The position numbers were made by a program, and so were the translations under genes. Source: Bradyrhizobium macuxiense (GTDB lineage: Bacteria; Pseudomonadota; Alphaproteobacteria; Rhizobiales; Xanthobacteraceae). Taken from it: a stretch of DNA of 64,000 bases. Under the pieces are notes generated by a model. The model saw only the letters and a program-made list of their open reading frames with translations, did no database searches and was not told the DNA's origin. Location of the stretch: assembly GCF_007993935.1 (NCBI RefSeq), contig NZ_VITY01000006.1:248001-312000 (forward strand), written 5' to 3'. Positions 15,726 to 25,257 of this stretch are shown here, one piece after another; positions within the stretch are counted from its first letter, which is position 1, and each line of letters starts with the position of its first letter.

Positions 15726-17339
15726 TTACCGCGCATCCTCCAAAATCATGTCGGACGCCTTCTCCGCGATCATGATCGTCGGCGCGTTGGTGTTGCCCGA
15801 CATCAGGTCCGGCATAACCGAGGCATCGACCACCCGCAGTCCCTCGATGCCGCGCACCTTGAGCCTGTTGTCGACCACCGCGAGCGGATCGTTGCCCATC
15901 CGGCAGGTCGAGGTCGGATGATAGACCGTGCTGCCGGTGCGGCGGCAGAAATCGAGCAGATCGTCGTCGCTGACCACCTTGGCGCCGGGATCGACTTCGT
16001 CGACCGAGTATGATTTCAGCGCCGGCGCGGCCAGGATCTTGCGCAGGATGCGGATGCCGTCGATGAAGGCGCGGCGATCGGTTTCGGTCGCCAGGTAATT
16101 GATGCGGATTTCCGGCGGCACGCTCGCATCCGCGCTTTTGATCTTCAGCGAGCCGCGGCTCTCCGGGCGCAGCTGGCAGACCGACGCTGTGAAGCCCGAG
16201 AACGGGTGCAGCTTCTCGCCCATTTTGTCGGTCGAGAATGGCAGGAAGTGGATCTGGATGTCGGGCGACGCCAGCCGCGGGCTGGTCTTGAAGAACGCAC
16301 CCGAGGTGCCGGCCGCGATCGTCAGCGGCCCCTTGCGCAGCGCCGCATAGCGCAGGCCGGCCATGACGCGGCGCACCGGATTGTTGACGACGTCGTTCAG
16401 CGTCACGGTCTGCGCACAGCGCGTGACGATGCGAACCTGCATGTGATCCTGCAAATCGTTGCCGACGCCGGGCGCATCGAGCACGATCTCGATGCCATGC
16501 TGCTTCAACAGATCGGCAGGGCCGACGCCGGAGAGCTGCAGCAGTTGCGGCGAGTTGTACGCGCCGCTCGAGACCAGCACCTCCTTGCGCGCCTTGGCCG
16601 TGCGCAATTGCCCGTCCTGCTTATACGCAACACCGTTCGCGCGCTTGGCGTCGAACAGGATGCGCTGCGCCAGCGCCGAGGTCTCGACGCGCAGATTGCC
16701 GCGCGTCAACGCCGGCCGCAGATAGGACCGCGCCGTCGACGCGCGGCGGCCCCGCCGCGTCGTGGTCTGGAAGAAGCCCGCGCCCTCCTGGGTCGCGCCG
16801 TTGAAATCCGGATTGGTCGGAATGCCGACCTCAGCCGCGGCATGCACGAAGGCTTCCGAGAGCGGATCGTGATGGCGCCAGTCCGACACCGGCAGCGGAC
16901 CGCCCGCGCCGTGATACTTGTCGCCGCCGCGCTGCTGATCCTCCGCCTTCCTGAAATAGGGCAGCACGTCGTCATAGCCCCAGCCGGCATTGCCGCGCTG
17001 CCGCCAGCGGTCGTAGTCCTCGTGCTGGCCGCGCACATAGAGCAGGCCGTTGATCGAGCTGGAGCCGCCGAGCACCTTGCCACGCGGCTGGAACACCTGC
17101 CGCCCGTTCAGACCAGGCTCGGGCTCGGTCTGGTACATCCAGTTGACGGATTTTTCCTTGAACAGCTTGCCGTAGCCGAGCGGGACATGGATCCAGATGT
17201 TGGTGTCCTTCGGCCCGGCCTCGAGCAGCAGCACCGAATGCTTGCCGTCGGCGCTCAGGCGATTGGCGAGCACGCAGCCGGCGGAGCCGGCACCGACGAT
17301 GACGTAATCATACTCGGCCGCATCATTGTTATTGTTCAC
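15726..17339 (-). CDS. GMC-family oxidoreductase (choline dehydrogenase-like)
   Basis: A 537-residue FAD enzyme. The FAD-binding loop VGAGSAG is at residues 15-21; the GMC signatures GKVLGGSSSINGLLYVRG (about residue 83) and SSGAYNSPQLLQLSG (about 260) follow. The catalytic end has TVYHPTSTCRMG with the active-site His, and NTNAPTIMIAEKA. It would oxidise an alcohol; choline is possible, but relatives act on many alcohols and polyethylene glycols, and no betaine genes are nearby. The start is a GTG at 17339 with GGGGGAAACC upstream. A repeat element lies just upstream. Confidence 0.9.
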   Translation of the reverse strand: MNNNNDAAEYDYVIVGAGSAGCVLANRLSADGKHSVLLLEAGPKDTNIWIHVPLGYGKLFKEKSVNWMYQTEPEPGLNGRQVFQPRGKVLGGSSSINGLLYVRGQHEDYDRWRQRGNAGWGYDDVLPYFRKAEDQQRGGDKYHGAGGPLPVSDWRHHDPLSEAFVHAAAEVGIPTNPDFNGATQEGAGFFQTTTRRGRRASTARSYLRPALTRGNLRVETSALAQRILFDAKRANGVAYKQDGQLRTAKARKEVLVSSGAYNSPQLLQLSGVGPADLLKQHGIEIVLDAPGVGNDLQDHMQVRIVTRCAQTVTLNDVVNNPVRRVMAGLRYAALRKGPLTIAAGTSGAFFKTSPRLASPDIQIHFLPFSTDKMGEKLHPFSGFTASVCQLRPESRGSLKIKSADASVPPEIRINYLATETDRRAFIDGIRILRKILAAPALKSYSVDEVDPGAKVVSDDDLLDFCRRTGSTVYHPTSTCRMGNDPLAVVDNRLKVRGIEGLRVVDASVMPDLMSGNTNAPTIMIAEKASDMILEDAR

Positions 17340-17398
17340 TGGTTTCCCCCGGAATTTCTTTGTTCCGGTGGTACAGACAAAGCGCTGCCTTGAAAAGG

Positions 17399-17500
17399 CT
17401 AGAGCTCCATTCCGATTTGATCGGAACGGAGCTGTCGCTTTTTGTCTTGACGCGTTTTCTTCACGCGAACCGGTGTCCACTTCGCTCGAAAACGCTCTAG
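17399..17500. repeat. Intergenic palindromic repeat, family 3
   Basis: The ends are CTAGAGC and GCTCTAG; inside are TCCGATTTGATCGGA and ACGCGTTTTCTTCACGCG. I recognise this element from Bradyrhizobium and Rhodopseudomonas intergenic regions. It lies just upstream of the GMC gene and just after the end of the MhpA-like gene on the same strand. A degenerate piece of the same family appears at 46481-46512. Confidence 0.85.
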
Positions 17501-17502
17501 TG

Positions 17503-19098
17503 CTATGCGCTGAGGTTCTGGAGCAGTTGCCCGACAAGCATATTGAGCTCGTCGGCGTTCTCGGCGGCGCCGAATACATAACGGTCGGGCCGTACAATGA
17601 CGGCCGACGCGCCGTATTGCTGCATCCATCCCGCGAACAGCTCGTCGCGCTCGACCACGGTCAGGATACCGTCGGCATCGCCACTTTCGCCTGAAGTGGT
17701 GATGACGACGCGCTCGCCGGCGAGATGCTGCCAGGCGGCACGAAATGCCTCCGACAGCCACGTCATCGGCTCGGCCGCCGCCGTCACGATCGCAAATTCC
17801 CCTTGCAGCAAATCGTCGAGCCGGCATGTCCGCCCATTAGGCGCACGCACATGCGGCTGCACGAACAGCAGCCCGGCGAGCACAGCATCGCGCGCGATCA
17901 GACCGGAGACGAGATCGGGGATGAATTTCTGCCTGATGGTTTCGGCCTTGCCGGCCTTCAGGTCGGCGCGCAGCCGCAGGTCGCGTTCGGCCGCCGCCAC
18001 CGGATCAAGTTCGCCGATGATCTTGCCGAACTCCTTGGCGCTGGCGACGACAGCGCGGACATGCGGCTTGCGCTCGACCTCGTAGCTGTCGAGCAGCGCC
18101 TCGGCGGCGTCGCCGCGCAGCACCAGCCTTAGCTTCCAGGCCAGGTTCACGGCATCGCGGATGCCGGCGCACAGCCCCTGCCCGAGGAACGGCGGCGTCT
18201 GATGCACGGCATCGCCCATCAGCAGCACGCGGCGGTCGCGCCAACGCTGGCCGAGCAGCGCGTGGAAGCGGTAGACCGCCGAGCGCCAGATCGTGAGATC
18301 GGAGATGTCAGTGAAGCCCTGCAGCAATCGCACGACATTGTCGGGTGCGCCGGCCGCCTCGGGATCCTCGCCCGGCAGCAGCTTGATCTCCCAGCGCCGC
18401 AGATTGCGCGGGCCCGGCACGAAGGTGCCGGGTCGCGACGGCCAGCAATACTGAAAACTCCTGGCCGGCCGCTTGGCGGGATCGCTGGTCAGCGTATCCA
18501 CCACCATCCACCATTCATCGAAGGCAAGGTCGTCGAGGCCGATGCCGAGCTGCTTGCGGACAAAGCTGTTGGCGCCGTCGCAGCCGACCAGATAGCGCGC
18601 GCGAATCAGGAACTCCTCACCTCGCTCGCAACGCGCGGTCAGCGTCACCGCGCCGTCGCCCTGCTCGAGCGCGACGCCGGCGGTCGCAAGGAAAACGTCG
18701 GCATGCGGATATTCGGCGAGCTTGTCGCGCAGCGCCTGCTCGAGGTCGGGCTGCACGAAGGTGACGTTCGGAATCCAGCCGAGCGGAAACGGCGGCGGCA
18801 TCGGGTCGAAGATCTTGATGATCTCGCCGTCGACGCCGAGATAATGCGAGCCGTTATGCGGGGCGATCGCCTGCTCCATGAAATCGCCGAGCCCGATCGC
18901 CTGCAGCACGCGCAGCGCCTCGTGATCGAGCGTGATCGCGCGCGGCTTGTCGTAGATGTCGGCGACGCGCTCGACGACGGCGACCCGCAAGCCGGCTTTC
19001 GCCAGCAGATTGGCGAAGATGGCACCGACCGGCCCGAGGCCGACGATGGCCGCATCATAGATCGCATCATGCCGGGGGTTCGCGACTGACATCGACAT
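17503..19098 (-). CDS. FAD-dependent aromatic hydroxylase, MhpA-like
   Basis: A 531-residue class A flavoprotein monooxygenase resembling 3-(3-hydroxyphenyl)propionate hydroxylase. The FAD loop IVGLGPVG is at residues 18-25; PRAITLDHEALR fits the MhpA PRAIGIDDEALR; the GD motif is in VLLMGDAVHQTPPFLGQG; and RDAVNLAWKL follows. It should hydroxylate a phenolic ring using NAD(P)H and oxygen, giving a catechol-type product. The extradiol dioxygenase gene ends 2 bases upstream of its start, so the two are translated together and would act in sequence. The exact substrate cannot be told. Confidence 0.88.
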   Translation of the reverse strand: MSMSVANPRHDAIYDAAIVGLGPVGAIFANLLAKAGLRVAVVERVADIYDKPRAITLDHEALRVLQAIGLGDFMEQAIAPHNGSHYLGVDGEIIKIFDPMPPPFPLGWIPNVTFVQPDLEQALRDKLAEYPHADVFLATAGVALEQGDGAVTLTARCERGEEFLIRARYLVGCDGANSFVRKQLGIGLDDLAFDEWWMVVDTLTSDPAKRPARSFQYCWPSRPGTFVPGPRNLRRWEIKLLPGEDPEAAGAPDNVVRLLQGFTDISDLTIWRSAVYRFHALLGQRWRDRRVLLMGDAVHQTPPFLGQGLCAGIRDAVNLAWKLRLVLRGDAAEALLDSYEVERKPHVRAVVASAKEFGKIIGELDPVAAAERDLRLRADLKAGKAETIRQKFIPDLVSGLIARDAVLAGLLFVQPHVRAPNGRTCRLDDLLQGEFAIVTAAAEPMTWLSEAFRAAWQHLAGERVVITTSGESGDADGILTVVERDELFAGWMQQYGASAVIVRPDRYVFGAAENADELNMLVGQLLQNLSA

Positions 19099-19099
19099 G

Positions 19100-20095
19100 C
19101 TACTTCGCGAGGTAGCTCTCGAGCGTCAGCGGCTTCGGCTTCAGCTGCGGCTCGCGGATCGGAACATCGGCAAACGGCGTCGCCTCCTCGAACCAGGCCT
19201 GCCGCGCCGGCAAGCCCCATGGAAACGAGATTTTGTGGTCGGACGGATCCCAGCCGATCGGTTCGTTCTCGATGTCCATGATCTGGTAATGCGTGTTGAA
19301 CAGTTCGACGCGATGCCCGTCGGGATCGCGCATATAGACATACATCGCGTGTCCCGGCCCGTGCCGCCCCGGGCCGCGTTCGACGGCCGCACCATAGCCG
19401 AGCTCGCCGGCGAGATCGCAGGCGTTCAGCAAATGATGAATCTCGGGCGCGAGGAACGCGAAATGATGCAGCCGCGGTCCGGCGCCGTTGAAGAACACTA
19501 TGTCGTGCGGATTGCCCTTGCGCTGCAGGAACACGCCGCGCAGATCGAAGGTGCCGGCCGGCGCGATATATTCGCTGAGCCGGAAGCCGGCCGCGGTGTA
19601 GAACTCGCACGCCTTGCGCACGTCGGGCGTCAACACCTGATAGTGATCGAGCCGCAGTGCCGAGCCGCCGGCATGGCGGGTGAATTTGGTGATCATGCGC
19701 GGCTCGACCGGCATGATCGCGCAGAACTCCAGCGGCGTGCCGGCCGGATCGGTCGCCTGCAGGGTGCGGCCCTGGTGCGGCACCTCGGCCCAAGCTGCCT
19801 TGCATCTATTTGCTTCGAGGAAAGCCTTGAGCCGGTCGAGGTCATCGTCCCTGAACACCCGCAGGCCAAGCCGTGCGCAGACTGCGCCCTCGCCCTTGCG
19901 CAACACAAGGCTGTGATGACAGGCCTCCTCGACACCGCGGAAGTAGAGCGTGTCGCCCTGCTCCGCGGTCAGGATCAGCCCGATCACCTTTTCGTAAAAC
20001 TGCCGGCTCGCCGCGAGGTCGCGGACGGTCAGGACGACGTGGCTCGCCCGCGTGATACGAAACCCGGGATCGTGGTTCGTGGCCGGCAAGCTCAT
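19100..20095 (-). CDS. Extradiol ring-cleavage dioxygenase, two-domain VOC type
   Basis: A 331-residue type I extradiol dioxygenase. The first VOC domain (ASHVVLTVRDLAASRQFYEKV) is the structural one. The second has the iron ligands in their expected places: His in RLDHYQVL, His in RLHHFAF and Glu in RVELFNTHY. It would open a catechol ring next to the two hydroxyls using Fe(II) and oxygen. The start at 20095 has AGAAGGTG directly upstream. Together with the hydroxylase that follows it forms a two-step unit, aromatic hydroxylation then meta-cleavage; the following hydrolysis step could be supplied by the FAH-family protein at 30123. Confidence 0.9.
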   Translation of the reverse strand: MSLPATNHDPGFRITRASHVVLTVRDLAASRQFYEKVIGLILTAEQGDTLYFRGVEEACHHSLVLRKGEGAVCARLGLRVFRDDDLDRLKAFLEANRCKAAWAEVPHQGRTLQATDPAGTPLEFCAIMPVEPRMITKFTRHAGGSALRLDHYQVLTPDVRKACEFYTAAGFRLSEYIAPAGTFDLRGVFLQRKGNPHDIVFFNGAGPRLHHFAFLAPEIHHLLNACDLAGELGYGAAVERGPGRHGPGHAMYVYMRDPDGHRVELFNTHYQIMDIENEPIGWDPSDHKISFPWGLPARQAWFEEATPFADVPIREPQLKPKPLTLESYLAK

Positions 20096-20330
20096 GTGCA
20101 CCTTCTGGTTTTGGCCGTTCGCGGGAACCCAACTCATTGCGAAAAACCGGCGGGCGATCAAGCAGCGTGGCGGGCAATCTCTGCCGGTCCGTGACATCAC
20201 GTCACGCATTTGTATCGATTTGTTAGCAATGCCCGCCGGTGGAACCGAAACGTGAGCCGACCGTGGCACGGTCTGTGTCAATAGTTCATAGTTTGTCAAA
20301 GGTTTGCAGAGAATTCTTCGGCGCTGCGCC

Positions 20331-22340
20331 ATGGCCAACCGCGCAAGCGACGTCGTGACGCGCAGGCAACGTAGTGAGATGCGTACCTATCTCAGATCAT
20401 ATTTCGCGGCCCTGTTCGCGGGTGACCTCGCGGCCTTCGGCGCACCACCGACGGATGAAGCGCTAGCCGGCCACATCCGCGCCGAGCAGGTCTCGCTCGT
20501 GCTCGGCTATTCCTTCGGCATCATGCTGGCCAACGCCTGCAACGCGCTGGTGCTCGCGGCTGCGTTGTGGCAATCGCCCGATTGGATCTTTGCGCTGGTA
20601 TGGGCGGCCGCCGTGAGCAGCGCGGCACTGTTCTTCGGCCTGCAGGCGCGCGCCTCGCGCCGCATCGCCAAGCCGCAATTCGTCTCGCGCCGAACCATGT
20701 ACCGGCTGGTGCGCAATGCGCTGGCGCTCGGCGCCGCCTGGGGCGTCGTCCCCGTCGCCTTCTTCGCGAACGCATCGAGCGGCGCCCAATTGGTGATCAC
20801 GTGCCTTTGCGCCGGCATGCTGGCCGGCGGCGCCTTCGCCTTCTCCACCATCCCGATCGCCGCGATCGCGTTCACCGCGCCGATCTTCGTCGGCACCGCG
20901 ATCTGCCTCGGCCGCGACGGCGACTTCATCTATCTCCTGACGGCGGTCCTCGTGCTGGTCTACGGCTCCGTGCTGCTGCGCGGCGTCTTCGTCAATGCGT
21001 TCGAGTTCCGCCGGCGGATCATCGCCCAGCATGAGGCCGAGCGGACGGTGCGGCAGGATCCGCTGACGCATCTGCCGAACCGCGTCGCCTTCAACGAGGC
21101 GCTCAACGGCGCGCTGAACCGGCTGTCGCGCTCGGGCGAGGAATTCGCCGTGCTGCTGCTCGATCTCGATCGCTTCAAGGAGGTCAATGACAGGTTCGGC
21201 CGTCCGGCAGGCGACGAATTCCTGGTGCAGGTTGCTGCCCGGTTGCAGCGCTGCACGCGCGCGGCCGAGCATGTCGCGCGGATCGGCGGCGACGAGTTCG
21301 CGCTGATCATGTCCAATCTGACCCGGCCCGAGGACGTGCTCGCGATCGCCGAACGGTTCGTCGCGGCCTTCGCCGATCCGTTCCCGATCGACGGATTCGA
21401 GATATCAAGCGCGATCAGCATCGGCATCGTGCTCGCGCCGCGCGACGGCAACACATCGCACGATCTGCTCAAGCATGTCGACATCGCGCTCTACCGCGCG
21501 AAGAAGTCCGGCCCCGGCACGATCTGCTTCTTCGAGGCGAGCGACGACCAATCGGCGCGCGACCGCCGCGCATTGCAGCGCGATCTGGAACAGGCGATCG
21601 AGGAGAACCAGCTGTTTCTCGTCTACCAGCCGTTCCTCGACATCCGCAAAGGCCGCATCACCGGCTTCGAGGCGCTGTTGCGCTGGCAGCATCCGGAGCG
21701 TGGCCTGATCCCGCCGAGCGTGTTCATTCCGATCGCCGAGGAGAGCGGACTGATCCACCAGCTCGGCGAGTGGGTGATCCGTCACGCCTGCGCGATGCTG
21801 TCGCGCTGGCCTGACGACATCAGGATCGCGGTGAATTTCTCCGCGGTCCAGTTCCAGAACGTCGGCATCCTGCAGACCATCGTCGAGGCGCTTGCCGAGG
21901 CGAACGTCGCGCCGAACCGGCTCGAGATCGAGATCACCGAGTCGATGCTGATCTCGAAATACGGATCGGCGCCCGCGATCCTGAACGGGCTGCTCGAGCT
22001 CGGTCTGACGGTCGCGCTCGACGATTTCGGCACCGGCTTCTCGTCACTGACCTATTTGCGCAAGCTGCCGTTCAGCCGCATCAAGATCGATCAATCCTTC
22101 ATCCGGGACATGCTGACCCAGCCGGATTGCGCCGCGATCGTCAAATCGGTGATCGGCCTCGCGCAGGACCTGCAGATCGGCGTCGTCGCCGAAGGCGTCG
22201 AGACCGCCGACCAGCTCGAATATCTGCGCCAGACCAGTTGCGACGAGGTCCAGGGCTATCTGATCGGCCGGCCGATGTCGGCCGGCGAGATCACCGCCCT
22301 GCTCGATCACGATCCGCAGCACTCGGTGCACGCGGCGTAG
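20331..22340 (+). CDS. Membrane GGDEF-EAL protein (cyclic di-GMP turnover)
   Basis: A 669-residue protein. About six hydrophobic segments lie between residues 45 and 225 and form the membrane sensor part. The GGDEF domain has DLDRFKEVND and an intact GGDEF near residue 319; its product-inhibition site is degenerate (RAAE instead of RxxD). The EAL domain has GFEALLRW near 445, EIEITESM, LDDFGTGFSSL and VAEGVET, so all expected residues are kept. Both synthesis and breakdown of cyclic di-GMP are therefore possible. The start is uncertain between TTG 20304, ATG 20331 and ATG 20379; none has a strong ribosome site. Confidence 0.9.
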   Translation: MANRASDVVTRRQRSEMRTYLRSYFAALFAGDLAAFGAPPTDEALAGHIRAEQVSLVLGYSFGIMLANACNALVLAAALWQSPDWIFALVWAAAVSSAALFFGLQARASRRIAKPQFVSRRTMYRLVRNALALGAAWGVVPVAFFANASSGAQLVITCLCAGMLAGGAFAFSTIPIAAIAFTAPIFVGTAICLGRDGDFIYLLTAVLVLVYGSVLLRGVFVNAFEFRRRIIAQHEAERTVRQDPLTHLPNRVAFNEALNGALNRLSRSGEEFAVLLLDLDRFKEVNDRFGRPAGDEFLVQVAARLQRCTRAAEHVARIGGDEFALIMSNLTRPEDVLAIAERFVAAFADPFPIDGFEISSAISIGIVLAPRDGNTSHDLLKHVDIALYRAKKSGPGTICFFEASDDQSARDRRALQRDLEQAIEENQLFLVYQPFLDIRKGRITGFEALLRWQHPERGLIPPSVFIPIAEESGLIHQLGEWVIRHACAMLSRWPDDIRIAVNFSAVQFQNVGILQTIVEALAEANVAPNRLEIEITESMLISKYGSAPAILNGLLELGLTVALDDFGTGFSSLTYLRKLPFSRIKIDQSFIRDMLTQPDCAAIVKSVIGLAQDLQIGVVAEGVETADQLEYLRQTSCDEVQGYLIGRPMSAGEITALLDHDPQHSVHAA

Positions 22341-22362
22341 CCTGATCGAGCGCCCGCGCGCG

Positions 22363-23343
22363 TCACAGCACGTCGGCGCGATGCAGTGTATCCACCGTGA
22401 TGGTGCCGCGCGCCCGCGAAACGCACGCGCAGATCTTGCGGCTTTCCCGCTTCTGGTGCTCGCTGAAGAAGACGTCGCGATGGTCGATCTCGCCGTCGAC
22501 ACCGACCACATCCAGCGCGCAGACGCCGCATTCGCCGCGCCGGCAGTCGCTCATCACCTCATGACCGGCGTCGTTGAGCACCTCCAGCATCGAGCGGTCG
22601 TGCGGGATCACGAACTCGGTGCCCTCACCTCTGAGCCGCACGCGGAACGCCTCGGTCGGCAACAGCCCGCTCGATCCAAAGGTCTCGTAGCGCAGATCGG
22701 TCATCGCCCGGCCGGACGCCTCCCAGGCGCGCCGCGCTGCATCGAGCATCCGCATCGGGCCGCAGAACAACGTCATCGTATCCTGCGGCAAACCGCCGAA
22801 GACGCGTTCGAGGTCGAGCCGCCTGCCCTCGTCGCCGGCATGGACGATGAGGCGCTCGCCGAGCAAACCTTCGAGCATATCGAGATAGGCCGCATCGCTG
22901 CGCGTGCGCACGGCATAGTGCAGCACAACCCTGGCATCGCGACGCGCCAGCGCCTGCGCCGCGCCGACGATCGGCGTGATGCCGACGCCGCCTGCGATCA
23001 GGCAGAACTGCCGCCGCGTCCAGTCGAGCTGCACCAGCGAGGCGGGCTGCGTGATGTTGAGCCGCGCCCCCGGCGCGAGCGACCACATATAGCGCGAGCC
23101 GCCGCGGGAATCCGGCGCGCGCCGCACCGCGATCCGGTAGCCCTGCGGATCGACTTCGCCGACCATCGAATAGGAACGGGTCTGCGGCTGGCCGTCGATG
23201 GTAACGCCGACATCGATATGGCTGCCGATGGGATAGGGCGCGCCGGTGAAATGATCCGGCCGCAGCAGGAATTCGCGGATGGTGGGCGTGAGATCGCGCA
23301 CAGCTTGCAGCGTCGCTGATGTCCAGGTTTCGATGAATCGCAT
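22363..23343 (-). CDS. Phthalate-dioxygenase-reductase-like (VanB-type) oxidoreductase
   Basis: A 326-residue electron-transfer protein. The FMN motif RSYS is at residues 56-59, the NAD-binding loop GGVGITP at 118-124, and the C-terminal plant-type 2Fe-2S cluster has Cys267, Cys272, Cys275 and Cys305. This order (flavin, NAD, ferredoxin) is that of class IA reductases, which feed electrons to Rieske oxygenases such as vanillate demethylase. It is encoded downstream of the Rieske oxygenase gene, with a GntR gene between them, and is almost certainly its partner. Confidence 0.92.
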   Translation of the reverse strand: MRFIETWTSATLQAVRDLTPTIREFLLRPDHFTGAPYPIGSHIDVGVTIDGQPQTRSYSMVGEVDPQGYRIAVRRAPDSRGGSRYMWSLAPGARLNITQPASLVQLDWTRRQFCLIAGGVGITPIVGAAQALARRDARVVLHYAVRTRSDAAYLDMLEGLLGERLIVHAGDEGRRLDLERVFGGLPQDTMTLFCGPMRMLDAARRAWEASGRAMTDLRYETFGSSGLLPTEAFRVRLRGEGTEFVIPHDRSMLEVLNDAGHEVMSDCRRGECGVCALDVVGVDGEIDHRDVFFSEHQKRESRKICACVSRARGTITVDTLHRADVL

Positions 23344-23355
23344 GGCGCGCTCCGT

Positions 23356-24102
23356 TCAGCCTGATGTGATCAGCGCCAGCGCCGGCAGCAGATCGAGGTG
23401 GGTGCGGTTGCGCAGCGCCAGCCGCAGATTGCGCGCCGCAAGCCTTGCATGCTCGCGCATGACCGCTTCGGCGCGCGCGCCCTCGCGGTTCTCGATGGCG
23501 TCGACCACCACGCGATGATGATCCTGCGCGATCAGCAGGATCTGGCGCGCCTCGGGCAAGGCCGATTGCGCCATCACAAACGCGCTCGGCGAGGCGAATG
23601 GCAGCGCCGAGGCGCGGTCGATCTGCCGGATCAATGGTGGGCTGCGTGACAGCTCGGTGAGCAGCGCGTGGAATCGGGCGTTGAGCGCGACATAGGACGA
23701 AAACGCCTCGACCGAGATCGGATCCTGCCGCACCAGGCCTTCGATCTCGTGGAGGCATTCCTTCAGCGGCTCGAGATCGCGCGACGACACGCCGCGCTCG
23801 GCGGCAAAGCGCGCACCCAGCCCCTCCAGCGTGCCGCGCAGCTCGATCGAATCGAGAATGTCGCGCTCGGAGAATGCCTTGACCATGAAGCCGCCGGAGG
23901 GGATCGCCTCCAGCAGGCCTTCCTCCTCCAGCCGGACCAGTGCCATTCGCACCGGCGTGCGCGACACCCCGGTGATCTCGACCGCCTGCAGCTCGGAGAT
24001 GCGCTCGCCCGGCCGCAGCCGGCCCGAGAGAACGAGGTCACGCAGCGCAAGCTGCGCGCGCACGGTCTGCGACACGGAGCGATCGGTTTCGCGTTCCGCC
24101 AT
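23356..24102 (-). CDS. GntR-family regulator (FCD/VanR type)
   Basis: A 248-residue regulator. The winged-helix domain includes LRPGERISELQAVEITGVSRTPVRMAL, here from about residue 30, and the C-terminal FCD domain includes ELRGTLEGLGARFAAERG and NARFHALL with His ligands for an effector-linked metal. It is encoded between the Rieske oxygenase (5 bases upstream) and its reductase (12 bases downstream), so it is part of the operon and probably controls it. A VanR-like repressor that is released by an aromatic acid would fit. Candidate sites are at 25185 and 25258. Confidence 0.9.
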   Translation of the reverse strand: MAERETDRSVSQTVRAQLALRDLVLSGRLRPGERISELQAVEITGVSRTPVRMALVRLEEEGLLEAIPSGGFMVKAFSERDILDSIELRGTLEGLGARFAAERGVSSRDLEPLKECLHEIEGLVRQDPISVEAFSSYVALNARFHALLTELSRSPPLIRQIDRASALPFASPSAFVMAQSALPEARQILLIAQDHHRVVVDAIENREGARAEAVMREHARLAARNLRLALRNRTHLDLLPALALITSG

Positions 24103-24107
24103 ACGGC

Positions 24108-25157
24108 CTACTCCGCCGCCTGCAGCTGCTGCGGCGGGTTCTCCTTCGCCACCATGCGGTCGATGACGCGCCGCGCCCACATCGCGCCGGCGTCGATGTT
24201 GAGATTGTAGAACACGCGGTCCGGATTCTCGTCCATCGCGCGCTGCTGCGCCTCCAGGATGATCTCGTCCTCGTGGAAGATGCCGGCGACGCCGTCGCGG
24301 ATTTCGCTGGTCAGGCGCTGCTCGGTGATGCGGTGATTGCGGACGAAGGCCCAGAAGTAATGACAGGTCTCCTCGGTCTCCGGCGTGATGGTGTTGAGCA
24401 CATAGCCATTGACGCCCTGCGAGCGATCACCTTCCGGCGCGCCCGATCCGGCCGGCGCGACGCCGACATCGATATTCACGGTGCACGGCGCCTCGAAGCG
24501 GATGATCTGCCAGCGATCGACCGGGCCCGGCTTCCGCAACTGCTTGGCCCAGAACGGCGGCGCCTCGATGCCCTGCATCCAGCGCGTCACGGTCACGGTC
24601 TTCTCGCCATGGGTGACGTCGAACGGCGCTTCAGCGACCGCATCATTGCCGATGCTCGAGCCGTGCACGAAGGTCTCGTGCGTCAAGTCCATCAGATTGT
24701 CGACGACCAGGCGGTAGTCGCATTTGACGTGAATGGTCTTGCCGTCGCCGGCCCAGGCCGGATCGTTGTTCCAGTGCATGTCGGGCACCAGCGCGGGATC
24801 GGCGAGCGCGGGATCGCCCATCCAGAGCCAGATGAAGCGATGGCGTTCGACAACGGGATAGGCGCGCACGCAGGCCGACGGATTGATCGTCTCCTGCGAG
24901 GGCATGAAGGTGCAGCGGCCCTGCGCATTGTATTTCAGGCCGTGATAGCCGCAGACCACGGTGTCGCCGTCGAGCCGGCCCTTGGAGAGCGGGACAAGGC
25001 GGTGCCAACAGGCATCCTCCAGCGCCGCGACCTCGCCGTCGCCCTTGCGGTACATCACGACATGCTTGCCGCAGATCGTCCGCGGCAACAGCGCGTGCTT
25101 GATCTCGGCATCCCAGCCGGCCGCGTACCAGGCGTTCATCGGAAAGGGGTTCGGCAT
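24108..25157 (-). CDS. Rieske non-haem iron oxygenase, VanA-like
   Basis: A 349-residue oxygenase subunit. The Rieske 2Fe-2S ligands are Cys50, His52, Cys69 and His72 (DACWHRL then VVCGYHGL). The mononuclear iron site includes His160 and His165 in MDLTHETFVHG. The length and the MNAWYAAGW start are those of vanillate O-demethylase and related enzymes, which remove methyl groups from aryl ethers with release of formaldehyde. The substrate is not certain; other members act on dicamba, phthalate or toluenesulfonate. The start at 25157 has GGGAGGA upstream, where a second palindromic site begins. Confidence 0.92.
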   Translation of the reverse strand: MPNPFPMNAWYAAGWDAEIKHALLPRTICGKHVVMYRKGDGEVAALEDACWHRLVPLSKGRLDGDTVVCGYHGLKYNAQGRCTFMPSQETINPSACVRAYPVVERHRFIWLWMGDPALADPALVPDMHWNNDPAWAGDGKTIHVKCDYRLVVDNLMDLTHETFVHGSSIGNDAVAEAPFDVTHGEKTVTVTRWMQGIEAPPFWAKQLRKPGPVDRWQIIRFEAPCTVNIDVGVAPAGSGAPEGDRSQGVNGYVLNTITPETEETCHYFWAFVRNHRITEQRLTSEIRDGVAGIFHEDEIILEAQQRAMDENPDRVFYNLNIDAGAMWARRVIDRMVAKENPPQQLQAAE

Positions 25158-25184
25158 GAAATCCTCCCTACGTTGCATTCTGAT

Positions 25185-25192
25185 TGTATACA
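25185..25192. promoter_or_regulatory. Candidate GntR operator 1 (TGTATACA)
   Basis: A perfect 8-bp palindrome TGTATACA within ATTGTATACATT, 28 bases before the start of the Rieske oxygenase gene. FCD-type GntR regulators usually bind short palindromes with GT..AC at the core. A near copy (7 of 8) lies at 25258-25265. Two GntR genes flank this region. Confidence 0.5.
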
Positions 25193-25257
25193 TTGATACC
25201 AAATCTTCCGTGATTTCCAAGAAAATTTCTCGAATTTCCGACTGATGGAACTATCTC

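Noticed and set aside
17340..17597. N-terminal extension of the GMC oxidoreductase through the repeat at 17399
   Set aside because: The extension reads through a known repeat element and into the next gene; the FAD motif sits correctly after the GTG at 17339.
24108..25157. Naming the Rieske protein as vanillate demethylase VanA
   Set aside because: The VanA-like build is clear, but the neighbouring importer and hydrolases are not those of known vanillate clusters, so the substrate is left open.
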